Assembly: GCA_031398625.1 (NCBI GenBank)
Contig: JANNNQ010000028.1
Coordinates: forward strand, 1-20,934
Direction: 5' to 3'
Source: CAIUGU01 sp031398625
GTDB taxonomy: Bacteria > Pseudomonadota > Gammaproteobacteria > Steroidobacterales > Steroidobacteraceae
DNA length: 20,934 nt
In this document: positions 1-7,627 of the stretch, piece by piece
How positions within the stretch are numbered: position 1 is the stretch's first letter
Layout of the letters: every line of letters begins with the position of its first letter
Program-made: the position numbers and the translations under genes
The notes under the pieces: generated by a model
Seen by the model: the letters and a program-made list of their open reading frames with translations, nothing else
Database searches by the model: none
Told to the model about the DNA's origin: nothing

Positions 1-74
1 GAATGTTCGCCCTGCAATCCCGTTGAGGGCCTCGCCGCAGAACGCCGCTCACTATTTTCGTCCAGACTCGTCAT
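1..74 (-). CDS. possible 5' end of a gene running off the left edge
   Basis: An ATG at 74 (minus strand) opens a frame that stays open for 24 codons to the window edge. The peptide begins MTSLDENSERRSAARPSTGL. It follows ald on the same strand, 60 bases downstream of the ald stop. Too little is visible to recognise a family. A thioredoxin reductase or FtsK would fit neighbourhoods known in other gammaproteobacteria, but that is a guess from context only. No strong ribosome binding site precedes the ATG. Confidence 0.3.
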   Translation of the reverse strand, partial: MTSLDENSERRSAARPSTGLQGEH

Positions 75-134
75 GAATCTACTTGTATCACCCGTATCTG
101 TTCGCTCAACCGACAACCTCAGTCCGACAGGCTC

Positions 135-1268
135 CTAGGCCGCGGCCGCCGGTGGGGGCGTCAGGGCCAATGGCTGGTGAAACTCAACCCCCAACGACTG
201 CGCCACGGCTTCGTGGGTGATCGCGCCTGCATGGACGTTGAGGCCACGGGCCAGGTGCGGATCGCGGGCCAGCGCTTCCTGCCAGCCGAAGTTCGCCAGC
301 GCTTTCACGAATGGCAACGTTGCATTCGTCAGCGCGAAGGTCGAGGTGCGCGCCACGGCACCCGGCATGTTCGCGACGCAGTAATGGACAACGCCATCGA
401 CGATATACGTCGGATTGGCATGCGTGGTAGCGCGGCTCGTTTCGAAGCACCCGCCCTGGTCGATGGAAATGTCGACAAGCACGGAACCCGGCTTCATCCG
501 CTTCACCATGTCGCGCATCACGAGCTTCGGAGCGGAAGCCCCCGTCACCAGCACGGCCCCAACGACGAGGTCCGCTTCCAGCACCAGCCCTTCGATCGCA
601 GCGGCCGTGGAATAGACGGTCTTGATGCGGTTGCCGAACACCGCCGAGAGTTCACGCAAGCGCTTCACCGAACGGTCGACCACGGTGACATCCGCCTGCA
701 GGCCCACCGCCATTTCGATGGCATTGGTGCCCGCGACACCGCCGCCCAGAATCACGACTTTCGCCGACGGAACACCAGCCACTCCGCCCAGCAGCACACC
801 CATGCCGCCGTTGGCCTTCTGCAAGCTGACGGCGCCCACCTGGATGGACAGGCGGCCCGCGACTTCGCTCATCGGCGTCAGTAACGGCAGCGAGCCATCG
901 GGCGCGGTCACGGTTTCGTAGGCAATGGCGGTGACTCCGGCGGCGCGCAATGCCCGCGCCTGCTCCGGATCGGGAGCGAGATGCAGGTAAGTGAAAAGAA
1001 TCTGACCTGAACGCAGCAGCGGGAATTCTTTTGGCTGCGGCTCCTTGACCTTGACGATGAGGTCCGCGCGGGCGAACACCTCCGCCGCGCTGGCGGCGAT
1101 CCGGGCACCGGCAGCCCGGTAGGCCGCATCGTCGAACCCGATGCCGGCGCCGGCCCCGCTCTCGATGAGCACCTCGTGGCCGGCCTCAACCAGTTCTCTC
1201 GCGCCGCCCGGAACCAGGCCGACGCGATACTCATGGGTCTTGATTTCTTTCGGGACTCCGATGCGCAC
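135..1268 (-). CDS. ald: alanine dehydrogenase
   Basis: NAD-dependent L-alanine dehydrogenase (alanine + NAD + water to pyruvate + ammonia + NADH), a cytosolic enzyme of alanine catabolism. The 377-residue length is usual for the family. The N-terminus reads MRIGVPKEIK. Canonical pyruvate-binding and catalytic residues are at the expected positions: K75 in KVKEP, H96 in YLHLA and D270 in SIDQGG. The nucleotide-binding turn GGGVAGTNA lies at 175-183, and NMPGAVARTST near 300 is also a family signature. The start codon is GTG, preceded on the minus strand by a good AGGAGAG site. It is divergent from the Lrp-family gene at 1409, the classic arrangement for an alanine-responsive activator of ald (inference). 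Identification is secure. Confidence 0.97.
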   Translation of the reverse strand: MRIGVPKEIKTHEYRVGLVPGGARELVEAGHEVLIESGAGAGIGFDDAAYRAAGARIAASAAEVFARADLIVKVKEPQPKEFPLLRSGQILFTYLHLAPDPEQARALRAAGVTAIAYETVTAPDGSLPLLTPMSEVAGRLSIQVGAVSLQKANGGMGVLLGGVAGVPSAKVVILGGGVAGTNAIEMAVGLQADVTVVDRSVKRLRELSAVFGNRIKTVYSTAAAIEGLVLEADLVVGAVLVTGASAPKLVMRDMVKRMKPGSVLVDISIDQGGCFETSRATTHANPTYIVDGVVHYCVANMPGAVARTSTFALTNATLPFVKALANFGWQEALARDPHLARGLNVHAGAITHEAVAQSLGVEFHQPLALTPPPAAAA

Positions 1269-1339
1269 GGCTCTCTCCTGGCTGGATCCGACTCCGGTAG
1301 CCAGAATACCTACGCGATCTGGTCAAAACCTGCGGAAAT

Positions 1340-1354
1340 GGAGTATAAAACTCC
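1340..1354. promoter_or_regulatory. palindrome in the ald/lrp divergent promoter region
   Basis: The 140-bp divergent spacer holds a perfect 5-bp inverted repeat, GGAGT-ATAAA-ACTCC. Its AT-rich centre gives a TATAAA (1344-1349) reading towards the Lrp gene and a TATACT (1342-1347 complement) reading towards ald. Both resemble -10 hexamers, but neither has a convincing -35 at standard spacing. It is a candidate operator or overlapping -10 region; the role is inferred from position and symmetry. Confidence 0.4.
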
Positions 1355-1408
1355 TCAATTTGGCAGATTCCGTCATATTCCATCGATTCAAAGCATGATT
1401 ATTGCGCC

Positions 1409-1870
1409 ATGAACCTCGACTCCCCCGACCGCGCGATCCTGCGGGCCCTGCAGCTCGACGGGCGTCTCCCGAACAGCACGCTGGCTGCCCAAGTCAATCT
1501 TTCCGAGTCGGCGTGTTTACGCCGGGTGCGGGCGCTGGAGGAAAGCGGGCTGATCGAGGGCTATGCCGCCCTCATCAGCCAGCGGAAGGCGGGGCTCGCC
1601 ACCAACGTGTTCGTGAACATCACGCTGGACCGGCAGGACGAGAGCGACCTGTCCGCGTTCGAAGCTCACGTCAAGAGAATCCCCGAGATCATGGAGTGCT
1701 ACCTGATGACGGGCGACTTCGACTACCTGCTGCGGGTGGTGGTCGCCGACATGGATGATTTCGAGCGCGTCCACTCGAAACACCTCACTCGCCTGCCCGG
1801 CGTGGCGCGGGTGCATTCGAGCTTTGCCTTGAGGACCGTGCAGAAGTCGCGCGAACTACCGATCCGTTGA
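1409..1870 (+). CDS. Lrp/AsnC family transcriptional regulator
   Basis: A 153-residue leucine-responsive-type regulator. The N-terminal winged helix-turn-helix covers about residues 4-52, including the recognition region around ESACLRRVRALEESGLI. The C-terminal RAM/AsnC effector and oligomerisation domain covers about 66-145, with the family motif TGDFDYLLRV at 101-110. These proteins form dimers to octamers that bind amino acids and DNA. Because it is divergent from ald, the likely role is alanine-dependent control of ald and of itself (inference). No clear ribosome binding site precedes the ATG, but the protein starts where the domain requires. A ModE-like gene follows 15 bp downstream on the same strand, so the two may be co-transcribed. 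Confidence 0.93.
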   Translation: MNLDSPDRAILRALQLDGRLPNSTLAAQVNLSESACLRRVRALEESGLIEGYAALISQRKAGLATNVFVNITLDRQDESDLSAFEAHVKRIPEIMECYLMTGDFDYLLRVVVADMDDFERVHSKHLTRLPGVARVHSSFALRTVQKSRELPIR

Positions 1871-1885
1871 TCCAAAGGAACCGTC

Positions 1886-2230
1886 GTGGCCCAGTTAAGC
1901 CTGCGTGTCGATCTCTCGCCCGCCGCCACCGGGCGCATCGGTCCGGGCAAGATCGCGCTGCTCGAAGCCGTTCGCGAACACCGCTCGATCTCGGCCGCCG
2001 CGCGTGAACTCGACATGTCCTATCGCCGCGCGTGGCTGCTCCTCGACGCCCTCAACCAGTCATTCAAGACCCCGGTCGTCTCCACTGCCACGGGCGGCAA
2101 GCACGGCGGCGGCGCCGAACTCACCGCGACCGGCGAACAGATCGTGAAGCTCTATCGCGATCTCGAAAAAGCCGCGCATGCCTCCACATCCCCTCACCTC
2201 AAAGCCCTACAGCAATTGGCAGGCAAGTAG
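1886..2230 (+). CDS. ModE-like one-domain winged-helix regulator
   Basis: A 114-residue protein matching only the N-terminal DNA-binding domain of ModE. The helix-turn-helix is at about 34-58 (SISAAARELDMSYRRAWLLL), followed by the ModE wing motif GGKHGGGAELTATGEQIVKL (70-89). Full ModE of E. coli is about 262 residues because it carries two molybdate-binding Mop domains; these are absent here and the frame ends in a clean stop. The start is GTG with AAAGGA about 7 bases upstream. The gene converges on modC, with three bases between the two stop codons. The expected role is control of modABC, supported by a candidate ModE operator upstream of modA. How molybdate would be sensed is unclear. 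The family assignment is firm, the regulatory role inferred. Confidence 0.88.
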   Translation: MAQLSLRVDLSPAATGRIGPGKIALLEAVREHRSISAAARELDMSYRRAWLLLDALNQSFKTPVVSTATGGKHGGGAELTATGEQIVKLYRDLEKAAHASTSPHLKALQQLAGK

Positions 2231-2233
2231 CTC

Positions 2234-3316
2234 CTACTCCGCCAACGCCACACTCTTCACGAGTGCCCACACCGGGGTGCCGACCTTGAGATCGAGCGCG
2301 AGCGCGGACTTCCGGGTGATGCGCGCGAGAACGGGATGGCCATCGACAGCGAGCTTGACCAGCATCTGGGCGGGCTGGCGGGGGGCAACGATGAGTTCGC
2401 TGATCCGCGCGGGCAACACGTTGAGGACGCTGGAATCCTGCGGCTGGCTGAGTGCAAGGGTCACGTCGCGCGCCGCGATCTGCACGCGATGACGTGAGCC
2501 TGCGGGAGCGTCCACCTGCGGCAGCCAGAGCGTGTTGCCAGCGCACCGGATCCGGGTCAGCGCCACCTCTGTATCGTGGCCTTCGATCTCGCCTTCGAGC
2601 AGGCTTTCGGCCTCATCGAGCTCGGCAAACGGCAGGCGCAAGTCCGTCAACACGTCCTGCGTAGCTCCCTGTGCAATGACGCGGCCCTGCTCCATCCACA
2701 GCATTTCACCCGCGATGCGCGCCGCTTCCTTCAGGTCGTGACTGACGTACACGCAGCGCACGGCGAAGCGCTGCAGCACCTGGCCGATGAAGCGCAGTAC
2801 TTCCGCGCGACCCACCAGATCCAGTGCCGAGACAGGCTCATCGAGCAGCAGCACCCGCGGACTGCGCAGCAGTGCCCTGCCCAGGCTGACGCGCTGCCGC
2901 TCGCCACCGGACAGATGCATTACCCGCCGCCCAAGCAACGCGCCAAGTGCGAGTCCGTCGACGACATCCTCAAGGGACGTTCGCCGGTCCTGTGGCAGGA
3001 GCCGCTTCCAGCCGTATTGCAGGTTCTCGAGCACCGACAGGTGTGCGAAGAGGCTCGCTTCCTGCGTGACATAACCGATGGCTCGGCGCTGCGGCGGGAT
3101 GTCGATACCCGACGCACTGTCGAACCAGGTTTCGTCCGCCACGGTGAACGAGCCCCGGGAGGGCGTTTCCAGTCCCGCGAGGCAGCGCAACAGGCTGGTT
3201 TTCCCGGCGCCCGAAGGACCACACAGCGCGGTAACACCGGGGCCGTGCGAGTCGAAAAGGGTATCGAGGACAAACCCGCCCCGCTGCAACCGGAAACTGC
3301 CAGTGAGCCGCGTCAC
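2234..3316 (-). CDS. modC: molybdate ABC transporter ATP-binding protein
   Basis: The ATPase of the ModABC molybdate importer, 360 residues. Visible motifs are Walker A GPSGAGKT (33-40), Q-loop Q85, signature LSGGERQRV (135-143), Walker B VLLLDEP (155-161) and switch histidine H193. A C-terminal Mop/TOBE domain (about 292-356, ARITRKSALALDLKVGTPVW) is typical of ModC and can bind oxyanion. This separates it from other importer ATPases. The start is GTG and overlaps the modB stop by four bases, so translation is probably coupled. It is the last gene of modABC and converges on the ModE-like gene. Confidence 0.96.
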   Translation of the reverse strand: MTRLTGSFRLQRGGFVLDTLFDSHGPGVTALCGPSGAGKTSLLRCLAGLETPSRGSFTVADETWFDSASGIDIPPQRRAIGYVTQEASLFAHLSVLENLQYGWKRLLPQDRRTSLEDVVDGLALGALLGRRVMHLSGGERQRVSLGRALLRSPRVLLLDEPVSALDLVGRAEVLRFIGQVLQRFAVRCVYVSHDLKEAARIAGEMLWMEQGRVIAQGATQDVLTDLRLPFAELDEAESLLEGEIEGHDTEVALTRIRCAGNTLWLPQVDAPAGSRHRVQIAARDVTLALSQPQDSSVLNVLPARISELIVAPRQPAQMLVKLAVDGHPVLARITRKSALALDLKVGTPVWALVKSVALAE

Positions 3317-3987
3317 TCGAGGACCTGCTTGCGTGCCTGGGTGAAATGCAGGAGCGCGAGCACCAGGAACGAGAACGCCACCAACCCCGCAGACAGCGCA
3401 TGCGCAGCCCCGTATTGCAGCTGCTCGACGTGGTTGTAGATGGCGATCGACAACACCTGCGTTTCGCCGGGAACGTTCCCGCCGAGCATCAGCACGACGC
3501 CGAATTCCCCGAGCGTGTGCGCGAAGACCAGTACCGACGCGGCCAGGAATCCCGAACGCGAAGCGGGCACCGCCACCGAGAAGAAGCGGTCGAGCGGACT
3601 GGCCCCCAGCGTGGCAGCCGTTTCGAGCTGGGCCCTCGGCACCTTTTCGAACGCGTTTTTCAGCGGGTACACCACGAAGGGCAACGAGAACACCACGGAG
3701 CCGATGACGAGCCCCGTGAAGCTGAAGACGAGGTGCGTATCGAAACGTGTGAGCAGCCAGGCGAGGGGGCCATTGGCGCCGAGCAGGACGAGCAGGTAGA
3801 AACCGAGCACGGTCGGCGGGAGCACCACCGGCAATACGACCAGCGCCTCAATCAGGGGCCGGCCGCGGGCGCGACTGTGGGCCAGCCACCAGGCGAGCGG
3901 CGTTCCCAGGCCCAGCAGCACGACCGTCGTGACGGCAGAAAGCTTGAGACTGAGCAGCAGCGGCGCGAAATCGAACGCGGGAGTCAT
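3313..3987 (-). CDS. modB: molybdate ABC transporter permease
   Basis: The inner-membrane channel of the ModABC importer, 224 residues, the usual ModB length. It has several hydrophobic spans and the cytoplasmic EAA loop that contacts the ATPase at about 122-141 (ETAATLGASPLDRFFSVAVP). The segment VLPVVLPPTVLGFYLLVLLG (51-70) is characteristic of ModB. The ATG at 3987 was chosen because it overlaps the modA stop by four bases and begins the membrane protein at MTPAFDFAPLL. The frame stays open about 100 codons further upstream, but that part is arginine/proline-rich antisense of modA and is not believable protein. Confidence 0.95.
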   Translation of the reverse strand: MTPAFDFAPLLLSLKLSAVTTVVLLGLGTPLAWWLAHSRARGRPLIEALVVLPVVLPPTVLGFYLLVLLGANGPLAWLLTRFDTHLVFSFTGLVIGSVVFSLPFVVYPLKNAFEKVPRAQLETAATLGASPLDRFFSVAVPASRSGFLAASVLVFAHTLGEFGVVLMLGGNVPGETQVLSIAIYNHVEQLQYGAAHALSAGLVAFSFLVLALLHFTQARKQVLE

Positions 3988-4793
3988 TGCGGGGCAGAGT
4001 AGCCCGCCCCGGCGATGATCGCCTGACCCTCGGGGCTGCGCACGAAATCGAGGAAGCGCCGCGCTTGCGGGTTGTCCGCCGCTCGCCGCAGCAGCACGGC
4101 ATCCTGCTCGATGGGAGCGTAGAGGCGGGGATCGATTTCCAGGATGGCGTCGCGCATGACCGGCCGGTCCACGGATTCCAGCACCTGCGCCAGCGAGATG
4201 AATCCGAGCTGGGCATTGCCCGTCGCCACGAACTGGAACGCCTGGCCCAGGCTTTCGCCCTGCACGATCCTGAAGGGTGGACCCGTCCACAGCCCGAGTC
4301 GCTCCAGCACCTGCTGGGCTGCCACACCGTACGGAGCGACCGCCGGGTTCGCGATGGACACCACTTTGACGTCAGCTGACCGGAGCGCCTGCTCCAGCGT
4401 GCCGGCCCAGGGCCGGCCCGGGCGCCACAGGACGAGCTTCCCCGTGGCATATGTGAATCGCGATCCGGGCGCGATCAGTCCCGCTGCCTCGAGTTGCTGC
4501 GGACGCTCGCGATCCGCGGCGAAAAACAGGTCGAACGGCGCCCCCTGCACGATCTGGCCATAGAGCAGCCCCGTCGCCCCGCTGCTGACCAGTGGCGGTA
4601 GGGCATTGTTTTTAATGACGAATTCCGCAGACAGCCGATCGAGGGTCTGCTTGAAGTTGGCCGCCACCGCGATCCGCAATGCCGCTTCCGCGGCCCATAC
4701 AGGGGACAGGCTCAGCACGCCCCACAGGAACAGGAGGGCAAGATTCACACGGCTTATGGTGCAACGGGTCCGTGGCATGGGCCATTTCTGCAT
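3984..4793 (-). CDS. modA: molybdate ABC transporter substrate-binding protein
   Basis: Periplasmic molybdate/tungstate-binding protein, 269 residues. A basic N-terminus and hydrophobic stretch (LALLFLWGVLSLS) end at a probable signal cleavage near 35-37 (VWAAEA). The mature protein starts LRIAVAANFKQTL and shows ModA ligand-site motifs SSGATG (70-75) and ANPAVAPYGVAA (149-160). The start at 4793 or the in-frame ATG at 4778 are both possible; neither has a Shine-Dalgarno sequence, and the predicted transcript leader is very short. It is the first gene of modABC and overlaps modB by four bases. Regulation is probably by the ModE-like protein through the site at 4812-4837 (inference). Confidence 0.95.
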   Translation of the reverse strand: MQKWPMPRTRCTISRVNLALLFLWGVLSLSPVWAAEAALRIAVAANFKQTLDRLSAEFVIKNNALPPLVSSGATGLLYGQIVQGAPFDLFFAADRERPQQLEAAGLIAPGSRFTYATGKLVLWRPGRPWAGTLEQALRSADVKVVSIANPAVAPYGVAAQQVLERLGLWTGPPFRIVQGESLGQAFQFVATGNAQLGFISLAQVLESVDRPVMRDAILEIDPRLYAPIEQDAVLLRRAADNPQARRFLDFVRSPEGQAIIAGAGYSAPQ

Positions 4794-4811
4794 GGAAGGA
4801 AGAACGCAGGG

Positions 4812-4837
4812 GCGTTATATCTACGTCGCCATATCGC
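4812..4837. promoter_or_regulatory. candidate ModE operator upstream of modA
   Basis: An imperfect dyad, GCGTTATATC at 4812-4821 and CATATCGC at 4830-4837. Read with the recalled ModE consensus (CGnTATATA, six bases, TATATAACG), the left half matches 8 of 9 and the right half about 5 of 9. It lies 19-44 bases upstream of the modA start and covers the predicted -10 and spacer, the position expected for repression. Assignment rests on motif similarity and context. Confidence 0.55.
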
Positions 4838-4843
4838 TGTCTA
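4814..4843 (-). promoter_or_regulatory. predicted sigma-70 promoter for modABC
   Basis: On the minus strand, a -35-like TAGACA (4838-4843) is followed after 18 bp by a -10-like TATAAC (4814-4819). Each matches 5 of 6 consensus bases. The start of transcription would be near 4807, leaving a leader of about 14 bases before the modA ATG. The candidate ModE operator overlaps it. Confidence 0.5.
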
Positions 4844-4985
4844 CCTGCAGCGACAGGAGCCCGGCTAGCCAAGGCTTCGGTCGCACGACTAAGATAGAAC
4901 TTAAACCGGCGCGCCGATCTCAAATAAGTCCGACACCTGCGTTCCGCTCGTCAACGTTCGTCTGCCATCCCCGGGGGCTTGTTCC

Positions 4986-5342
4986 ATGAAAACTGCTGTC
5001 CTTTCTCTTGCGACGCTGGCTGCACTGACGCTTTCCATGGCGGCAGGCGCCGAATGCATCTACCCGCGCGCGACGACGGAGATTCCTGACGGCAAGACCG
5101 CCTCCCAGGAACAGATCGTCACCGCGATGAATGCAGTGAAGAAGTACAACGAAGACATCAATGCCTACCTGAGCTGCCTGGAGATGGAGTCGGAGACGCA
5201 GATTGCCGCGTTGCCCGAGCCGACCCCGGAGCAGATCAAGGGCATCCAGACCGCCAAGCACAACGCGGCAGTGGATGAACTCGAGTCCTATGCCACGAAG
5301 TTCAACGCCCAGCTGAAGGCTTTCAAGGCGCAGCCCAAGTAA
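4986..5342 (+). CDS. small secreted protein of unknown function
   Basis: A 118-residue protein with a clear signal peptide (MKTAVLSLATLAALTLSMAA) and probable cleavage after A22, leaving a mature chain of about 96 residues starting near ECIYPR. The mature part is predicted to be mostly helical, is lysine- and glutamate-rich, and has just two cysteines, C24 and C64, which could form one disulfide in the periplasm. I do not recognise a named family, although similar short proteins with a 'PDGKTAS' start and a 'YLSCL' motif seem familiar as uncharacterised gammaproteobacterial proteins. A G-rich stretch (GGGGGC) about 7 bases before the ATG may serve as ribosome binding site. It is divergent from modA and 29 bases upstream of moeA on the same strand, so it may be co-transcribed with the cofactor genes. 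Confidence 0.85.
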   Translation: MKTAVLSLATLAALTLSMAAGAECIYPRATTEIPDGKTASQEQIVTAMNAVKKYNEDINAYLSCLEMESETQIAALPEPTPEQIKGIQTAKHNAAVDELESYATKFNAQLKAFKAQPK

Positions 5343-5371
5343 GGTATCCCGCACGCGCTGCCGCCCGGCCC

Positions 5372-6568
5372 ATGCTTTCTCCGCCTGAGGCCGAGGCGGC
5401 TATCGCCAGCCGCGTTCCCGTCGCAAGCCTGGTAACGCTGCCCCTCATCCACTGCCAGGGCAAGGTCCTGGCCCACGCGGTGTCGGCCGAACGGGACCAG
5501 CCGCCTTTTCATCGTGTGTCGATGGACGGCATCGCGCTCGCGAGCAGTGCCTGGGAGCGCGGGATCCGGGAATTCAGGGCCGTCGGCATCCAGGCGGCAG
5601 GCGCCCCGCAGACCGCCCTTCCCGATCCCGCAACCTGCATTGAAGTCATGACCGGGGCCGTGCTGCCCGCCGGCTGCGACTGCGTCATTCCGGTGGAGAG
5701 GCTGGAGCGCAACGGCGACTGCGTGCGAGTCGCAGCCGACGTCATGGCCTATCCCTGGCTGAACGTGCACCTGCGCGGGCTCGACAGCCGGGCCGGAGAC
5801 GCCTTGCTGGAACCCGGCACCGTGTTGCGTGCCCCCGAGATCGCGATCGTGGCCTCTGCGGGCCTTGCGTGCGTCCAGGTCGCTGCCCAACCGCGGGTGA
5901 TGGTGATTTCGACGGGGGATGAGCTCGTCGAACCCGGTGAGCCGATCTGCGACTGGCAGATCCGCCGGTCCAACGCCTATGCCGTCGTCGCCACCCTGCA
6001 GCGCCGCGGTTTCGCGAAGGTCAGCCATGACCACCTGCCGGATGACCTCGATACACTGCGCGAGCGGCTGCGCATCCACCTCGACACCCATGACACGCTG
6101 GTCCTGAGCGGCGGCGTATCGATGGGACGGTTCGACTTCGTACCGCAGGTCCTGACCGAACTCGGCATCACGACGGTTTTCCACAAGGTCGCGCAGCGTC
6201 CCGGCAAGCCGATGTGGTTCGGCGTGCGCTCCCCCGACAAAGCGGTCTATGCTCTGCCGGGCAATCCTGTGTCGACGCTGGTTAGCTGCGTGCGCTACGT
6301 GATTCCGGGACTCTTTGCGAGCATGGGCGCGACCCCCGAACCGCCGCCACAGGTGACGCTCGACCAGGAGGTGGACGTGCCGGCACTCGCCATCTTCCTG
6401 CCGGTCAAGCTGGGCACGGACGCTTCGGGCCGGCAGGTTGCCAGTCCGCGGCCGACCAAGGGATCGGGCGATTTCATTGCCTTGAAGGGCACCGACGGAT
6501 TCATTGAATTGCCGGCGGGTCCGCGCACTGCGGCGGCAGGCTCGAATGCAGCGTTCTATTCCTGGTAA
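5372..6568 (+). CDS. moeA: molybdopterin molybdenumtransferase
   Basis: Inserts molybdate into adenylylated molybdopterin, the metal-insertion step of cofactor synthesis. The 398-residue length is usual. Motifs in order: PPFHRVSMDG (44-53), corresponding to PPFDNSAMDGYA in E. coli MoeA with the catalytic aspartate kept as D52; MTGAVLPAGCD (93-103); STGDELVEPGE (180-190); LSGGVSMGRFD (245-255); and ALPGNPVSTL (294-303). Replacement of the usual FDNSAMDGYA by FHRVSMDGIA marks a divergent MoeA subgroup. There is no obvious ribosome binding site before the ATG. moaA follows after 7 bases. Confidence 0.95.
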   Translation: MLSPPEAEAAIASRVPVASLVTLPLIHCQGKVLAHAVSAERDQPPFHRVSMDGIALASSAWERGIREFRAVGIQAAGAPQTALPDPATCIEVMTGAVLPAGCDCVIPVERLERNGDCVRVAADVMAYPWLNVHLRGLDSRAGDALLEPGTVLRAPEIAIVASAGLACVQVAAQPRVMVISTGDELVEPGEPICDWQIRRSNAYAVVATLQRRGFAKVSHDHLPDDLDTLRERLRIHLDTHDTLVLSGGVSMGRFDFVPQVLTELGITTVFHKVAQRPGKPMWFGVRSPDKAVYALPGNPVSTLVSCVRYVIPGLFASMGATPEPPPQVTLDQEVDVPALAIFLPVKLGTDASGRQVASPRPTKGSGDFIALKGTDGFIELPAGPRTAAAGSNAAFYSW

Positions 6569-6575
6569 ATCCGAG

Positions 6576-7622
6576 ATGAAGGAAGGCACCCCCGTCGTTC
6601 CCCTGCCAGGCAGAAGTCCGCGGGATACGCTTGGCCGGCCGTTGCACGACCTGCGCATCTCGGTGATGGACCGCTGCAACTTCCGTTGCCCGTACTGCAT
6701 GCCGCGGGAAACCTTCCACGAGAACTACCGCTTCCTGAAAGCGGCGGAGCGGCTCTCGTTCGAGGAGATCATCCGGGTCACCCGGCTGTTCGTCGAACTG
6801 GGCGTGCGCAAGGTGCGGCTCACCGGTGGCGAACCGCTGCTGCGGCCGAACGTGGCGGAACTGGTGGGTGAACTCTCCGCGCTCGATGGCGTGGAGGATG
6901 TCGCGCTTACCACCAACGGCGTCCTGCTCGCCAAGCATGCTGCGGAGCTGAAGGCCAACGGCCTGAAACGCGTGACCGTCAGCCTCGATTCCCTCGATCC
7001 GCAGGTGTTCGCCCGGATGAGCGGCGGCTTCCAGGGTCTCGAGCAGGTCCTTGAAGGGCTGCAGTCAGCGATCGACAGCGGCCTCACGCCCCTCAAGATC
7101 AATGCCGTGATCGAGCGCGGCCTGAACGATCATACGGCGCTCGATCTCGTCGAACGCTTTCGCGGCACCGGCGTCATCGTGCGTTTCATCGAGTACATGG
7201 ACGTCGGCAACCGCAACCACTGGAGCCTCGACCGCGTGCTGCCCTCGCGCGAATTGATGGGCAACATCCACGCCCGCTGGCCGCTGCATGCGGCGCCCGG
7301 CAACTATCGTGGCGAAGTGGCGGAGCGTTATGTGTTCGACGACGGCCAGGGCGAAGTCGGGTTCATCTCGTCCGTGACCCAACCGTTCTGCGGCGACTGC
7401 ACCCGCGCACGGCTTTCATCCGATGGCGTGTTCTACACCTGCCTGTTCGCCACCACCGGCACGGATCTCAAGACCCCCCTGCGGGAGGGTGCCAGCGATG
7501 CGGAGATGCGCGACATCCTGCGCAATGTCTGGCTGGGCCGCGGTGACCGTTACAGCGAGCAGCGCGCGTCGATCCACGAGCATCCACTGCGCAAGATCGA
7601 GATGTACTACATCGGCGGCTGA
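6576..7622 (+). CDS. moaA: GTP 3',8-cyclase (radical SAM)
   Basis: Radical-SAM enzyme that converts GTP to the 3',8-cyclised intermediate, the first step of molybdopterin synthesis together with MoaC. From the ATG at 6576 the protein has 348 residues, within the family range. The N-terminal cluster motif CNFRCPYC holds cysteines 34, 38 and 41. GGEP is at 84-87. The C-terminal cluster uses C272, C275 (FCGDC) and C289. The chain ends in the functionally important GG (347-348). The frame also allows a TTG at 6504 or an ATG at 6546, but both would overlap moeA and add an arginine-rich extension not typical of MoaA; 6576 leaves a 7-base gap. Confidence 0.95.
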   Translation: MKEGTPVVPLPGRSPRDTLGRPLHDLRISVMDRCNFRCPYCMPRETFHENYRFLKAAERLSFEEIIRVTRLFVELGVRKVRLTGGEPLLRPNVAELVGELSALDGVEDVALTTNGVLLAKHAAELKANGLKRVTVSLDSLDPQVFARMSGGFQGLEQVLEGLQSAIDSGLTPLKINAVIERGLNDHTALDLVERFRGTGVIVRFIEYMDVGNRNHWSLDRVLPSRELMGNIHARWPLHAAPGNYRGEVAERYVFDDGQGEVGFISSVTQPFCGDCTRARLSSDGVFYTCLFATTGTDLKTPLREGASDAEMRDILRNVWLGRGDRYSEQRASIHEHPLRKIEMYYIGG

Positions 7623-7627
7623 AGAAC

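Noticed and set aside
3988..4290. Upstream extension of modB to 325 residues
   Set aside because: It is the shadow of modA on the same strand; the ATG at 3987 overlaps the modA stop and begins a normal ModB.
5288..6700. A 470-codon open frame on the minus strand across moeA
   Set aside because: It is antisense to moeA, which has clear family motifs. The translation is rich in Arg, His and Gln without recognisable domains, as expected of a shadow frame in high-GC DNA.
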